From JBFXDI01 sp050181295 (GTDB taxonomy: Bacteria > Pseudomonadota > Alphaproteobacteria > Rhizobiales > Aestuariivirgaceae): a stretch of DNA of 64,000 nucleotides. Of the stretch, positions 43,147 through 51,746 are shown in pieces; the stretch's first letter is position 1, and every line of letters starts with the position of its first letter. The stretch lies in contig JBFXDI010000002.1 of the NCBI GenBank assembly GCA_050181295.1, forward strand, positions 1 through 64,000. The letters run 5' to 3'. The position numbers and the translations under genes are program-made. The notes beneath the pieces are model-generated. The model did no database searches and was not told the DNA's origin. It saw only the letters and a list, made by a program, of their open reading frames with translations.

Positions 43147-45141
43147 ATGACCGAGAGCAAGCACGAGGCGCCCAAGCGCGAGGCACCTTGGATCTTCCGG
43201 ACCTATGCCGGCCATTCGACGGCGGAGGCCAGCAACCGGCTCTTCCGCACCAACCTCACCAAGGGGCAGACCGGCCTTTCCGTCGCCTTCGACCTGCCGA
43301 CCCAGACGGGGCTCGATGCCGACCATCCGCTGGCGCGGGGCGAGGTAGGCAAGGTGGGCGTGCCCATCGCCCATCTCGGCGACATGCGCGCACTGCTCAA
43401 AGGAATTCCGCTCGAGCGCATGAACACGTCCATGACCATCAACGCCACGGCGGCGTGGCTCATGGCGCTCTATGTGGCGCTTGCTGAGGAGCAGGGCGTG
43501 CCGCGCACGGCCCTCTCAGGCACGACCCAGAACGACATCATCAAGGAGTTCCTGGCGCGCGGCACCTACGTCTTCCCGCCCGCCCATTCCATGCGGCTGA
43601 CGCGCGACACCATCACCTGGGCGACGCGCGAGATCCCGAAGTGGAACCCCATGAATGTCTGCTCCTACCACCTGCAGGAAGCGGGCGCGACGCCGGTGCA
43701 GGAGCTCGCCTTCGCGCTCGCCAACGCGATCGCCATCCTCGATGAGGTGAAGGCCTCGGGTGAGGTCGAGGAGAAGGACTTTCCGCAGATCGTCGGGCGC
43801 ATCTCGTTCTTCGTGAACGCGGGTGTGCGCTTTGTCACTGAGCTCTGCAAGATGCGCGCCTTCACTGAGCTCTGGGACGAGATCACGGCCGAGCGCTATG
43901 GTGTCGAGGACGAGCGCTACCGCCGCTTCCGCTACGGCGTGCAGGTCAACTCGCTCGGCCTCACCGAGCAGCAGCCCGAGAACAATGTCCATCGCATCCT
44001 GCTCGAGATGCTGGCGGTGACGCTGTCGAAGCGCGCCCGCGCACGCGCCGTGCAGCTACCGGCCTGGAACGAGGCGCTCGGCCTGCCGCGCCCCTGGGAC
44101 CAGCAGTGGTCGCTCCGCATGCAGCAGATCCTCGCCTATGAATCCGACCTTCTCGACTACGGCGATCTCTTCGACGGCTCCAGGGTGGTGGAGGAGAAGG
44201 TCGAGGCGCTGAAGGCGGAGGCGCGCGAAGAACTCAAGAAGATCGATGCAATGGGCGGCGCCATCGCGGCGGTGGAACGGGGAACGATGAAGCAGGCGCT
44301 CGTCGCCTCGAACGCCGAGCGCCTCAAGGCCATCGAGACGGGCGAGCGCACCGTCGTCGGCGTCAACGCCTTCACGGAGACCGAGCCCTCGCCCTTGGGT
44401 GGGGCCGAGGCCATCCTCACCGTGCCGGACCAGGTCGAGTTCGAGGCGGTCGAGAAGCTGAAAATGTGGCGCCGGCAGCGCGACGGCAAGGCCGCCCAAG
44501 CGGCGCTCGGCGATCTCAGGTCCGCGGCGCAGGAAGGCCGCAACGTCATGGAGCCCTCGATCGCCTGCGCTAAGGCCGGCGTCACGACAGGCGAGTGGGG
44601 ACAGACGCTGCGCGAGGTGTTCGGCGAATACCGCGCGCCGACCGGCGTCACGACGCTCGTCGCGCTGGACGAGAAGAGCACGGAAGACGTCCGCAAGGCG
44701 GTCGCGGCGCTCTCCGCGAGGCTCGGCGTGCCCTTCCGCTTCCTCGTCGGCAAGCCGGGCCTCGACGGGCATTCGAACGGCGCCGAGCAGATCGCGGTCC
44801 GGGCGTCCGAATGCGGCATCGCGGTCGAGTACGAGGGAATCCGCCTCACTCCGGCGGAGATCGTCAAGGCCGCAGTCGAGACGGGCGCGCATGCAGTCGG
44901 CCTCTCGATCCTGTCGGGGAGCCACGTGCCGCTGGTGCGCGAGGTGATGAACGGGCTGCGCGGGGCGGGGCTCGACCGCGTGCCCGTGGTGGTCGGCGGC
45001 ATCGTCCCGGCGGAGGACGTCAACGTGCTGAAGCAGCTCGGCGTGGCGCGGGTCTATACGCCGAAGGATTTCAGGATGAACGCCATGCTGTCGGAGATCG
45101 TGACGCTCGTCTCCGACCGTCACGGCGAGCAGGCCGCCTGA
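43147..45141 (+). CDS. meaA: Ethylmalonyl-CoA mutase (coenzyme B12-dependent, MeaA)
   Basis: A 664-residue B12-dependent acyl-CoA mutase converting (2R)-ethylmalonyl-CoA to methylsuccinyl-CoA in the ethylmalonyl-CoA pathway. The substrate domain contains IFRTYAGHSTAEASNRLFRTNL and TQTGLDADHPLARGEVGKVGV, and GTTQNDIIKEFLARGTYVFPP. The cobalamin domain holds the DxHxxG motif in KPGLDGHSNGAEQI (residues about 536-546). Single-chain size and the proximity of ccrA favour ethylmalonyl- over methylmalonyl-CoA mutase. The ATG at 43147 follows GAGGGGTGAT. Confidence 0.94.
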   Translation: MTESKHEAPKREAPWIFRTYAGHSTAEASNRLFRTNLTKGQTGLSVAFDLPTQTGLDADHPLARGEVGKVGVPIAHLGDMRALLKGIPLERMNTSMTINATAAWLMALYVALAEEQGVPRTALSGTTQNDIIKEFLARGTYVFPPAHSMRLTRDTITWATREIPKWNPMNVCSYHLQEAGATPVQELAFALANAIAILDEVKASGEVEEKDFPQIVGRISFFVNAGVRFVTELCKMRAFTELWDEITAERYGVEDERYRRFRYGVQVNSLGLTEQQPENNVHRILLEMLAVTLSKRARARAVQLPAWNEALGLPRPWDQQWSLRMQQILAYESDLLDYGDLFDGSRVVEEKVEALKAEAREELKKIDAMGGAIAAVERGTMKQALVASNAERLKAIETGERTVVGVNAFTETEPSPLGGAEAILTVPDQVEFEAVEKLKMWRRQRDGKAAQAALGDLRSAAQEGRNVMEPSIACAKAGVTTGEWGQTLREVFGEYRAPTGVTTLVALDEKSTEDVRKAVAALSARLGVPFRFLVGKPGLDGHSNGAEQIAVRASECGIAVEYEGIRLTPAEIVKAAVETGAHAVGLSILSGSHVPLVREVMNGLRGAGLDRVPVVVGGIVPAEDVNVLKQLGVARVYTPKDFRMNAMLSEIVTLVSDRHGEQAA

Positions 45142-45149
45142 GAAATACC

Positions 45150-45536
45150 ATGCACGCCTCCGGCTCGGGCGGCGGATGGTGGGACAGGCGAAACCGGCGC
45201 GCGAGCCTTCTCCTTATGCTCCATGCCATCCGCATCTGGGCGCTGCCGGTGGCGCTGGCGATCGCGCTCCTCGCGGTCTTTGCCGTGATCCTCTGGGAGA
45301 GGCCCGTCGCATCGCGCATGCTCGAGGGCACGGTGGAAGGCTGGTCGCGCGACCAGACCGAGCAAGGCTCAGGTCGGATAGTCGTAACAGTCCGAACAAG
45401 CGACGGCGCGCAGTTGACGGCCTTTGCCTCGCCAGCCTTCACGCCGGTCATAGGCGCCAGGATCGGCATCGAGGAGTACGCCACCTCGCTCGGGCGGCGC
45501 AAATATCGCGTCCGCCCGAACGCGAAGCTGGATTGA
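45150..45536 (+). CDS. Membrane-anchored small protein, unknown
   Basis: A 128-residue protein: basic Gly/Trp-rich N-terminus, one TM helix (residues 29-47, IWALPVALAIALLAVFAVIL), then a C-terminal beta-rich domain (LEGTVEGWSRDQTEQGSGRIVVTVRT, LTAFASPAFTPVIGARIGIEEY) that resembles an OB-like or SH3-like fold. Topology suggests a periplasmic domain. It starts 8 bases after the mutase gene, suggesting co-transcription. No family assigned. Confidence 0.7.
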   Translation: MHASGSGGGWWDRRNRRASLLLMLHAIRIWALPVALAIALLAVFAVILWERPVASRMLEGTVEGWSRDQTEQGSGRIVVTVRTSDGAQLTAFASPAFTPVIGARIGIEEYATSLGRRKYRVRPNAKLD

Positions 45537-45559
45537 GCGATCCTGCGGCAGCGTGAAAT

Positions 45560-45880
45560 CTAGAGGTCGAGCTGAAGCCGGAGCGCGGCTTCGATCCCCG
45601 ACATCTCGCTGGGAGAAGCCTCTCCTATCCGAGAGGCCAGCCTCTCCTTCGCAACGGTTCGGACCTGATCCGCGAGCGCCTTGCAGGGACGACCATCAAC
45701 GATCAACGGCGACTCCCAGCGCCTGATGCTCGTTACGCGGCTGGACACCGGCACCACCTGAAGGCGGTTCTGATGCAGGCACGCCGCATCGTTGGAAACG
45801 ATCACTGCCGGTCGCGTCTTCCGGATCTCGCCTCCGAGCGCGGGATCGAACGCAACCCACCAGATCTCACCGCGGCGCAT
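45560..45880 (-). CDS. pemK: PemK/MazF family mRNA interferase toxin
   Basis: A 106-residue type II toxin of the PemK/MazF/CcdB fold. Diagnostic are MRRGEIWWVAFDPALGGEIRKTRPAVIVSND, the conserved VPVSSRVTS strand, and ADQVRTVAKERLASRIG. These residues include the Arg and Thr/Ser positions used for ACA- or UAC-type RNA cleavage in MazF-family enzymes. Its ATG overlaps the antitoxin by 14 bases. Probably active, given intact motifs. Confidence 0.92.
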   Translation of the reverse strand: MRRGEIWWVAFDPALGGEIRKTRPAVIVSNDAACLHQNRLQVVPVSSRVTSIRRWESPLIVDGRPCKALADQVRTVAKERLASRIGEASPSEMSGIEAALRLQLDL

Positions 45881-46115
45881 CGAACTCGTCGTCGTCCGGC
45901 AACGTTTCCCCGACCAGCGCCTCGATCCATTCGTGGGCTTCCCGTTCAGCTTCCTCGTCCTGGGCCGCCTCCCGATAGGCGGCGGCGAGATCGACGTCGA
46001 CCACGTGCGGGCGCGCGAGGCTCTCGAGGAAACTGCCGATGCGGCGCGCGCCCACGTGCCGGTAAAGGCCCTCATAGACCTCGTCGGAGACCGTGATGGT
46101 GAGCTTCTTGACCAT
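45867..46115 (-). CDS. pemI: PemI/RelB-like antitoxin for the adjacent PemK
   Basis: An 82-residue antitoxin. The first 45 residues (VKKLTITVSDEVYEGLYRHV through RRIGSFLESLARP) form a short ribbon-helix-helix-like DNA-binding domain; the acidic C-terminus (EEAEREAHEWIEALVGETLPDDDEFD) would wrap the toxin. It precedes and overlaps pemK. The ATG lacks a Shine-Dalgarno, and the -10 box sits six bases upstream inside a perfect dyad, so it is probably read from a leaderless mRNA and autorepressed. Confidence 0.9.
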   Translation of the reverse strand: MVKKLTITVSDEVYEGLYRHVGARRIGSFLESLARPHVVDVDLAAAYREAAQDEEAEREAHEWIEALVGETLPDDDEFDAPR

Positions 46116-46116
46116 G

Positions 46117-46150
46117 TACGTATTCTATACGTAGAGCGGCTGGACGGCAA
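46117..46150 (-). promoter_or_regulatory. Leaderless promoter and operator dyad of the PemIK operon
   Basis: Minus-strand -35 TTGCCG (46145-46150), 17-base spacer, -10 TAGAAT (46122-46127), and ATG 6 bases further (46115). A perfect palindrome TACGTAT-TCT-ATACGTA (46117-46133) covers the -10 box and touches the start codon, an ideal autoregulatory operator. Confidence 0.65.
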
Positions 46151-46237
46151 TGATGCGATCTTTATCGCGCCATCCGCAACGGAACGCTGAGGCCTTCCCG
46201 CGACTTGAAGGATGCGCATTCACCGGGAGGTCCGTTC

Positions 46238-47272
46238 TTGTCCCCCGCCCGTTTCTGGAGCCTCGCCCGCGACAGCGTCTCCGCCTGGCTTGAGGATTCC
46301 GCGCCGAGCATGGGCGCGGCCATCGCCTTCTACACGCTCTTCTCGCTGGCCCCGCTGCTCGTCATCGTGACGGCCGTGGCGGGCTTCTTCTTCGGGGCGG
46401 AGGCGGCGCGCGGCGAGCTCTTCGGGCAGATCAGCGGCCTCATTGGCCCGGAGGGCGCCGTCGCCATCCAGGGCATGGTCGAGAGCGCCCGCCGGCCGGA
46501 CGAGAGCATCGCCGTTGCCGTCGCGGGGCTCGCCTTCATGTTTATCGGCGCCACCGCCGTCTTCGGCGAGCTCCAGTCGGCGCTCGACCGCATCTGGCGG
46601 ACGCCCGCGCCACCCTCCGGCCTCGGCGTCTGGGGCTTCATCCGCGGCCGCGTCCTCTCCTTCGGCATGGTGCTCGGGGTCGCCTTCCTGCTGCTCGTGT
46701 CGCTGGTGGCGAGCGCCGGCATATCGGCGGTCGGAAATTTTTGGTCGAGCCGGATAGGCGGCTGGGAGCTCGTGCTGCAGGTTGTCAACCTCGCGGTGTC
46801 GCTCCTTCTCTTCACGGGCGCCTTCGCGCTCATCTACCGCTACATCCCGCGCGCCCGCATCGCCTGGCGCGATGTATGGGTCGGGGCGGCCGTCACCTCG
46901 TTCCTCTTCACGGCGGGCAAGCTCCTGATCGGCCTCTATATCGGGAAGAGCGGTGTTGCGTCGGGCTACGGCGCGGCGGGCTCGCTGGCGGCCCTCATGA
47001 TCTGGGTCTATTACTCGGCGCAGGCCTTCCTGCTCGGCGCGGAGTGCACCTGGGTCTATGCCCACCGCCGCGGCTCGCGCATGGGCCTGTCGGCCGCGCC
47101 GGCTGTGGGTGCCGGGCCGGTCGCGGTCACGCCTGCCGTTCCGACTTCCGGACCGCCGTCCTTGAGCCAGGCGCTGCAGCCGGTCGTCACGCTCGGGCTG
47201 GCGCTGCTGCTTGGCGTCCTCGCCGGCCTCGTGCGCGAGCGCGTCGAGGACAGGCAGGTATCGAAGCGCTAG
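46238..47272 (+). CDS. YihY/BrkB family inner-membrane protein
   Basis: A 344-residue integral membrane protein of the YihY/BrkB family (once called RNase BN). About six TM helices; conserved segments are AIAFYTLFSLAPLLVIVTAVAG, FMFIGATAVFGELQSALDRIW, LIYRYIPRARIAWRDVWVGA and GAAGSLAALMIWVYYSAQAFLLGAE. A Pro/Ala-rich loop and a final TM helix extend the C-terminus. The TTG at 46238 has GGGAGG seven bases upstream and is preferred over TTG 46205. Function unknown, possibly transport. The stop overlaps the convergent neighbour's stop. Confidence 0.9.
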   Translation: MSPARFWSLARDSVSAWLEDSAPSMGAAIAFYTLFSLAPLLVIVTAVAGFFFGAEAARGELFGQISGLIGPEGAVAIQGMVESARRPDESIAVAVAGLAFMFIGATAVFGELQSALDRIWRTPAPPSGLGVWGFIRGRVLSFGMVLGVAFLLLVSLVASAGISAVGNFWSSRIGGWELVLQVVNLAVSLLLFTGAFALIYRYIPRARIAWRDVWVGAAVTSFLFTAGKLLIGLYIGKSGVASGYGAAGSLAALMIWVYYSAQAFLLGAECTWVYAHRRGSRMGLSAAPAVGAGPVAVTPAVPTSGPPSLSQALQPVVTLGLALLLGVLAGLVRERVEDRQVSKR

Positions 47273-48015
47273 ACGCGGGCTACCTCGGCCTCGATGTTGG
47301 CCTTGAGGCCGGGATCGAGCTTCAGCCGGCTCGCGAGCATCGAGAGATAGGCCTGCTCGGCCGGATCGTCGGGATCGATGGCGAGGACGGAGGCCGCATA
47401 GATCTCGGCCGCCACCTCGGTCGAGGTCGCCGCCTTCACGACGGCGTCGATATCGAGCGGCTTCCGGAGCTCGTCCATAAGGAAGGCCTTCTCCTCCGCG
47501 CCGAGCCCCGCTTGGTCGATGCGGCCAAAAATCTTCTGCTGCTCGGCCGCATCGATGTGGCCGTCCGCCTTGGCGGCGGCGATCATGGCGGTGATGAGCG
47601 CGAGGCCGAGGGCATTCCGCTCCTTCTCAGGCGCCGGCAGGAAGGGCGTTCCCTCGGGCGCCGGCGTCACGTCCTTCATGCCCTGGGGCTCGGGCGGCAC
47701 CGTCGACTGCATGCCCTTGGACGCCTGCCAGTCGCGATAGGCCTTGTAGGCGATGCCGCCCAGCACCGCCATGCCGCCCATGGTGACGGCGTTCTTGGCA
47801 AGCTTCCGGCCTCCCTTGGAACCCAAGAGGATCGCCGCGAGGCTCCCCGCGACGGCGCCGCCTGCGAGGCCTCCCATGCCGCCCGAAAGGCCGCCGAGCC
47901 GTCCCGCGATATCGCCGAGGCCGCCATTCTGGCGCGCCGCGCCCTGCCGCGGGTCTCCCCGTCCGGCGTTTCCGCCACCGAGGAACTGGTCCAGGAGCTT
48001 CTGGGCGTCGATCAT
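47269..48015 (-). CDS. DUF533 / TerB-like protein
   Basis: A 248-residue protein of the DUF533 family, related to tellurite-resistance TerB helices. The N-terminus (MIDAQKLLDQFLGGG) precedes a glycine-rich hydrophobic region with membrane-insertion character (GGAVAGSLAAILLG and TMGGMAVLGGIAYKAY). The C-terminal half is the TerB-like helical bundle (ALITAMIAAAKADGHIDAAEQQKIFGRI), with an EF-hand-like acidic loop. Function unknown. Convergent with the BrkB gene, their stop codons sharing four bases (CTAG). Confidence 0.88.
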   Translation of the reverse strand: MIDAQKLLDQFLGGGNAGRGDPRQGAARQNGGLGDIAGRLGGLSGGMGGLAGGAVAGSLAAILLGSKGGRKLAKNAVTMGGMAVLGGIAYKAYRDWQASKGMQSTVPPEPQGMKDVTPAPEGTPFLPAPEKERNALGLALITAMIAAAKADGHIDAAEQQKIFGRIDQAGLGAEEKAFLMDELRKPLDIDAVVKAATSTEVAAEIYAASVLAIDPDDPAEQAYLSMLASRLKLDPGLKANIEAEVARV

Positions 48016-48187
48016 GCGGGATTGTCCTCCAAGGGGATTTTGTCGGGAACCCTCATAAAGGAAGCCGAAGCCGCCACGACAAGGGCAGGGATGAGGAAAA
48101 CACGCGGCGGTGCAGCGCTCCGCCTGCATCCGCCTTCGTCTCCCCTCCGTAACTTAAAACGCTTCCTTCACTGGAAGCCCCCGCAAC

Positions 48188-48203
48188 GCTCCCTATAGGG
48201 AGC
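48188..48203. repeat. 16-bp perfect palindrome upstream of the fasciclin gene
   Basis: GCTCCCTATAGGGAGC, a perfect palindrome without spacer, 23 bases before the fasciclin ATG. It could be an operator in the 5' region, where the central TATAGG resembles a -10 box. Stand-alone observation without support from other copies in the window. Confidence 0.4.
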
Positions 48204-48226
48204 CGTCAGACGAAGGAATCCCACTA

Positions 48227-48811
48227 ATGCTGAAATCCCTCCTGCGCGCTTCGGCCGCCTGCGCTCTCGTCGCCGGCCTCGGGCTCGGCGCCGCCCAGAT
48301 TTCGAGCCTGCCCGCGCATGCCGAAGACACCGTCGAGGTGGGCGGCGCGCCGATGTATCCCTCCAAGAACATCATCGAGAACGCGGTCAACTCCAAGGAT
48401 CACACGACGCTCGTCGCGGCGGTCAAGGCGGCTGGCCTCGTCGAGACGCTCTCCGGTCCCGGACCGTTCACGGTCTTCGCCCCCACCAACGCCGCCTTCG
48501 AGAAGCTTCCGGCGGGCACGGTGGAGGAGCTCGTGAAGCCCGAAAACAAGGAAAAGCTCACGACGATTCTCACCTATCACGTGGTGGCGACCAACGCGCT
48601 GGCGGACGCCATCTCAAAGATGATCAAGGACGACGGCGGCGAGCATCCCGTCAAGACCGTCTCGGGCCACCAACTCGTGGCCATGGAGAAAGACGGCAAG
48701 ATCATGCTCAAGGACGAGATGGGCAACGTCGCGACCGTCACCATCGCGGACGTCAAGCAGTCGAACGGCGTCATCCACGTGATCGACACCGTGCTGCTTC
48801 CGAAGTCCTAA
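48227..48811 (+). CDS. Fasciclin (FAS1) domain secreted protein
   Basis: A 194-residue exported protein. Residues 1-32 form a signal peptide (SAACALVAGLGLGAAQ...AHA). The rest is one FAS1 adhesion domain: NIIENAVNSKDHTTLVAAVKAAGLVETL, the H1-like GPGPFTVFAPTNAAFEKLPAGT, LTYHVV and the H2-like VIHVIDTVLLPKS. FAS1 proteins in alphaproteobacteria are involved in surface adhesion or symbiosis, though many are uncharacterised. An extra segment (MYPSKN) near the N-terminus is typical of the bacterial YPSKN-type subgroup. Confidence 0.95.
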   Translation: MLKSLLRASAACALVAGLGLGAAQISSLPAHAEDTVEVGGAPMYPSKNIIENAVNSKDHTTLVAAVKAAGLVETLSGPGPFTVFAPTNAAFEKLPAGTVEELVKPENKEKLTTILTYHVVATNALADAISKMIKDDGGEHPVKTVSGHQLVAMEKDGKIMLKDEMGNVATVTIADVKQSNGVIHVIDTVLLPKS

Positions 48812-48868
48812 GAGGTATCGAGCTTCGGCGGCCCGCTGCCGAAGAAATGCCGTCGCGCGCGTCGAGTG

Positions 48869-49348
48869 TCAGGCGGCGCGCGCGGCGGCTCCCGCAAGCT
48901 GCCTATAGGCGAGGTTGACGCGCGCCAGCATGGCGTTGGCATAGGTCAGCATCTCACCCGGCAGCTCCAGCCCGGCGAGGCGGTCCGGGTGATAGGCGCG
49001 CGCCAGCCGGTGATAGGCGCTCTTGAGCGCCTCGGCCGAGGCGCCCTTCTCGACACCCAGCACCTGCCAGGGGTCGAGGTCGTGCGTGTCCTGCGCCCGC
49101 GCGAGTTGGTCGTTGCGCGGCATTTCCAGCGCCGCGATCTGGGCGATCGACTGCTTGTTGAGGAGCACATCGCCGCCGTCGCGGGGCGAGAATTCAACGA
49201 AGACGTGGTTTCCGTTCAGGAGATCGGCGAGCTTCGCCCCGACCGCCACCCAGACATGGCCGCTCTGCTCGAGACCGCTCTGCAGCGTCACGATGACCGG
49301 CACGCGGCTGCGCTGGATGCTGTTCTGGGACCGGTTGCGCTCGAACAT
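48869..49348 (-). CDS. J-domain (DnaJ-like) protein
   Basis: A 159-residue protein with a C-terminal J domain (DPWQVLGVEKGASAEALKSAYHRLARAYHPDRLAGLELP), including the HPD motif required to stimulate Hsp70. The N-terminal half (SRVPVIVTLQSGLEQSGHVWVAVGAKLADLLN) is a separate beta-rich domain. Such proteins are dedicated DnaK co-chaperones; the client is unknown. The ATG at 49348 has GGGAG upstream. No DnaK partner nearby. Confidence 0.9.
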   Translation of the reverse strand: MFERNRSQNSIQRSRVPVIVTLQSGLEQSGHVWVAVGAKLADLLNGNHVFVEFSPRDGGDVLLNKQSIAQIAALEMPRNDQLARAQDTHDLDPWQVLGVEKGASAEALKSAYHRLARAYHPDRLAGLELPGEMLTYANAMLARVNLAYRQLAGAAARAA

Positions 49349-49479
49349 TGTCGCTTCTCCCGAACTGGCGGCTCCCTGTGCCATTCCGGCACGGCGCCTT
49401 GACGTTCAGGAAAGCCGTTGCAGATTCCGTGCAATCCCTTCCGTCTGGCAAGGCAGCCCCCTTGCGCACGTTGGGGAAG

Positions 49480-49510
49480 AAAAAAGGATGGCCGGCTCAA
49501 GGCCGGCCAT
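49480..49510 (-). terminator. Rho-independent terminator of the ABC transporter gene
   Basis: On the minus strand: stem ATGGCCGGC (49502-49510) and GCCGGCCAT (49488-49496), 5-base loop, followed by CC and six T (49480-49485). It ends transcription of the ABC exporter encoded from 51492 to 49624. Confidence 0.85.
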
Positions 49511-49531
49511 GACGATCGCTGCTTCTCAATC

Positions 49532-49611
49532 CGTCATTGCCGGGCTCGACCCCGCAATCCAGTGAGGCCCACGCAGGCGGCTCTGGATGCCCGGATCAGT
49601 CCGGCATGACG
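49532..49611. repeat. REP-like interspersed inverted repeat
   Basis: Imperfect inverted repeat: CGTCATTGCCGGGCTCGACC...AATCCAG (49532-49562) faces CTGGATGCCCGGATCAGTCC...ATGACG (49583-49611). This CGTCATTGCCGGGC type is widespread between genes of alphaproteobacteria and recalls the element at 59824-59955 (both begin CGTCATGCC-like). It lies between a J-domain gene and an ABC transporter gene. Confidence 0.7.
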
Positions 49612-49623
49612 AAAGAAGAAAGC

Positions 49624-51492
49624 CTACTCCGCCGCCTGGGCGTTGGCGATGAAGCCGCCGGACTGGCGCGCCCAGAGGTCGGCATAGAGCCCGCCGCGCC
49701 GCAGGAGCTCGGCGTGGGTTCCCTCCTCGATGATGCGCCCGCGGTTCATCACGATCAGCCGGTCCATGGCCGCGATGGTGGAGAGCCGGTGCGCGATGGC
49801 GATCACCGTCTTTCCCTCCATGAGATCGGCGAGGCTGTCCTGGATCGCCGCCTCGACCTCCGAATCGAGCGCGCTCGTCGCCTCGTCGAGGAGCAGGATC
49901 GGCGCGTTCTTAAGAAGCACCCGCGCGATGGCGATGCGCTGCCGCTGGCCACCCGAGAGCTTGACGCCCCGCTCGCCCACATGCGCCTCATAGGCCTCGC
50001 GGCCTTTCAAGTCCTCGAGCCCCAGGATGAACTCGTGCGCATGCGCGCGCCTGGCCGCCTCGATCACCGCCTCCATCGAGGCCTCGCCGTGGCCGTAGCG
50101 AATATTGTCGGCGACCGAGCGGTGGAGGAGCGAGGTGTCCTGGCTCACCATGCCGATGTTGGCCCTGAGGCTCTCCTGCGTGACGCCTGCGATGTCCTGC
50201 CCGTCGATCAGGATGCGCCCGCCCTCGAGGTCGTAGAAGCGGAGCAGCAGGCTGACGAGCGTCGACTTGCCGGCGCCCGAGCGGCCGACGAGCCCTACCT
50301 TCTCGCCCGGCCGCACATGCAGCGACAGCCCGTCGATGACGGCGCCCTCGGCCTCCGGGCGCTCCTTGCCGTAGTTGAACTGGATCGACTCGTAGCGGAT
50401 GTCGCCCTTAGGCACGCTGATCGGCCGCGCGTCGGGCAGGTCGGTCACGCTGCGCTCGCGCGCGATCGTCTCGATGCCGTCCTGCACGATGCCGATGTTC
50501 TCGAAGAGGCCGGAAACCTCCCACAGGATCCAGTGTGACATGCCCTGCATGCGCAGCACCAGGCCCATGGCGAAGGCGATGGCGCCGGTCGTCACGGCGC
50601 CGCCGTACCAGAGCCAGATCGAGAGCGCCCCCACCGATGAGAGCAGGAAGGCGTTGAGGCCGTTCAGCGTCATGGTGAGGAGCGTCACCAGCCGCATGGA
50701 GCGGTTCACGGTGTCGAGCATGTGGGCCATGCTCTCGCGCGCATAGGCGTCCTCGCGCTCGCCGTGCGCGAACATCTTCACCGTCGCGATGTTGGTGTAG
50801 CTGTCGACCACGCGGCCGGTCACGACGGAGCGCGCATCCGCCTGCTCCTCGGCGATCTTCTTCAGCCGCGGGATAAAATAGCGCATGGCGCAGAGATAGC
50901 CGCAGAGCCAGACGAGCAGCGGCGCGGTCAGCCTCACGTCGCTGGCGGCGAAGAGCACCAGCGCGCCCATGAAGTAGACGGCGACATAGAGCAGCACCTC
51001 GGTCGTCTTCATGACGACCTCGCGCACGCCGAGCGCCGCCTGCATCACCTTGGTGGCGACTCGGCCGGCATAGTCGTTCTGGAAGAACTCCATGCTCTGG
51101 CGCAGCACGTAGCGGTGCGCGAGCCAGCGGGTGCGCATGGCGAAGTTGCCGAGCAGCCCCTGGTGGATGATCGCCTCGTAGAAGAATTTCAGCAGCGGCA
51201 GGCCGACGAGCACGAGGAGGCCCATGCCGATCAGCCGATATTGATGGTCTTCCCAGAAGGTCTCGCGGTTCGCGGACGATAGCCAGTCGACGAGATTGCC
51301 GACGAAGGCGAAGAGCGACACCTCGATCAGCGCCACGACGGTCGCGAAGGTCGAGCTCGCGATGACGAGCGGCGCGAAGTGGCGCGAATAGTGCCACAGG
51401 AATCCCATGAGCGTGGCCGGCGGTCGTTCCGGCACGTGGGTCGGGAAGGGCTCGGTCCTCGTCTCGAGCCAGTGGAAAAAACGGGCGATCAC
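49624..51492 (-). CDS. ABC exporter, fused permease and ATP-binding (MsbA-like)
   Basis: A 622-residue ABC half-transporter. Residues 35-340 form six TM helices with an exporter-type domain (YDAVR-like strands and FFQNDYAGRVATKVMQAALGVREVV); residues 370-610 are the ATPase: Walker A GRSGAGKST, signature LSGGQRQRIAIARVLL, Walker B ILLLDEATSALDSE and IAHRLSTIAAMD. Such proteins export lipids, drugs or peptides as homodimers. The sequence gives no substrate. A terminator follows the gene. Confidence 0.93.
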   Translation of the reverse strand: MIARFFHWLETRTEPFPTHVPERPPATLMGFLWHYSRHFAPLVIASSTFATVVALIEVSLFAFVGNLVDWLSSANRETFWEDHQYRLIGMGLLVLVGLPLLKFFYEAIIHQGLLGNFAMRTRWLAHRYVLRQSMEFFQNDYAGRVATKVMQAALGVREVVMKTTEVLLYVAVYFMGALVLFAASDVRLTAPLLVWLCGYLCAMRYFIPRLKKIAEEQADARSVVTGRVVDSYTNIATVKMFAHGEREDAYARESMAHMLDTVNRSMRLVTLLTMTLNGLNAFLLSSVGALSIWLWYGGAVTTGAIAFAMGLVLRMQGMSHWILWEVSGLFENIGIVQDGIETIARERSVTDLPDARPISVPKGDIRYESIQFNYGKERPEAEGAVIDGLSLHVRPGEKVGLVGRSGAGKSTLVSLLLRFYDLEGGRILIDGQDIAGVTQESLRANIGMVSQDTSLLHRSVADNIRYGHGEASMEAVIEAARRAHAHEFILGLEDLKGREAYEAHVGERGVKLSGGQRQRIAIARVLLKNAPILLLDEATSALDSEVEAAIQDSLADLMEGKTVIAIAHRLSTIAAMDRLIVMNRGRIIEEGTHAELLRRGGLYADLWARQSGGFIANAQAAE

Positions 51493-51569
51493 GGGTGGTG
51501 CTCCCAGATCACGATGGGTTTGGGCCGGAGCGGCTCAAACTCATGAACGTGATCCATTCCAACAAAGAG

Positions 51570-51618
51570 GAGCATGCTGTCATCCGAAAAGCGCTCCACA
51601 CTTTTCGGCATCATGCTC
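51570..51618. repeat. Degenerate second copy of the GATCCGGAAAAGTG-type palindrome
   Basis: Imperfect inverted repeat with outer arms GAGCATG/CATGCTC and inner arms CCGAAAAG/CTTTTCGG around a short spacer. It matches the element at 3534-3578 in outline. Located upstream of the ABC exporter and downstream of the TetR gene, it is likely a decayed dispersed element. Confidence 0.75.
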
Positions 51619-51746
51619 TGGCGCGCTCCCTTTGCCGATCATTGCGGAGGATTGATGACTTGAGCCGGGATGGTCATCCGCATGGCAGGACGAGGAGAGT
51701 GGGCTGGAACGGAATTAGAACATCATGTTTTGCATGTCGAGGAATC

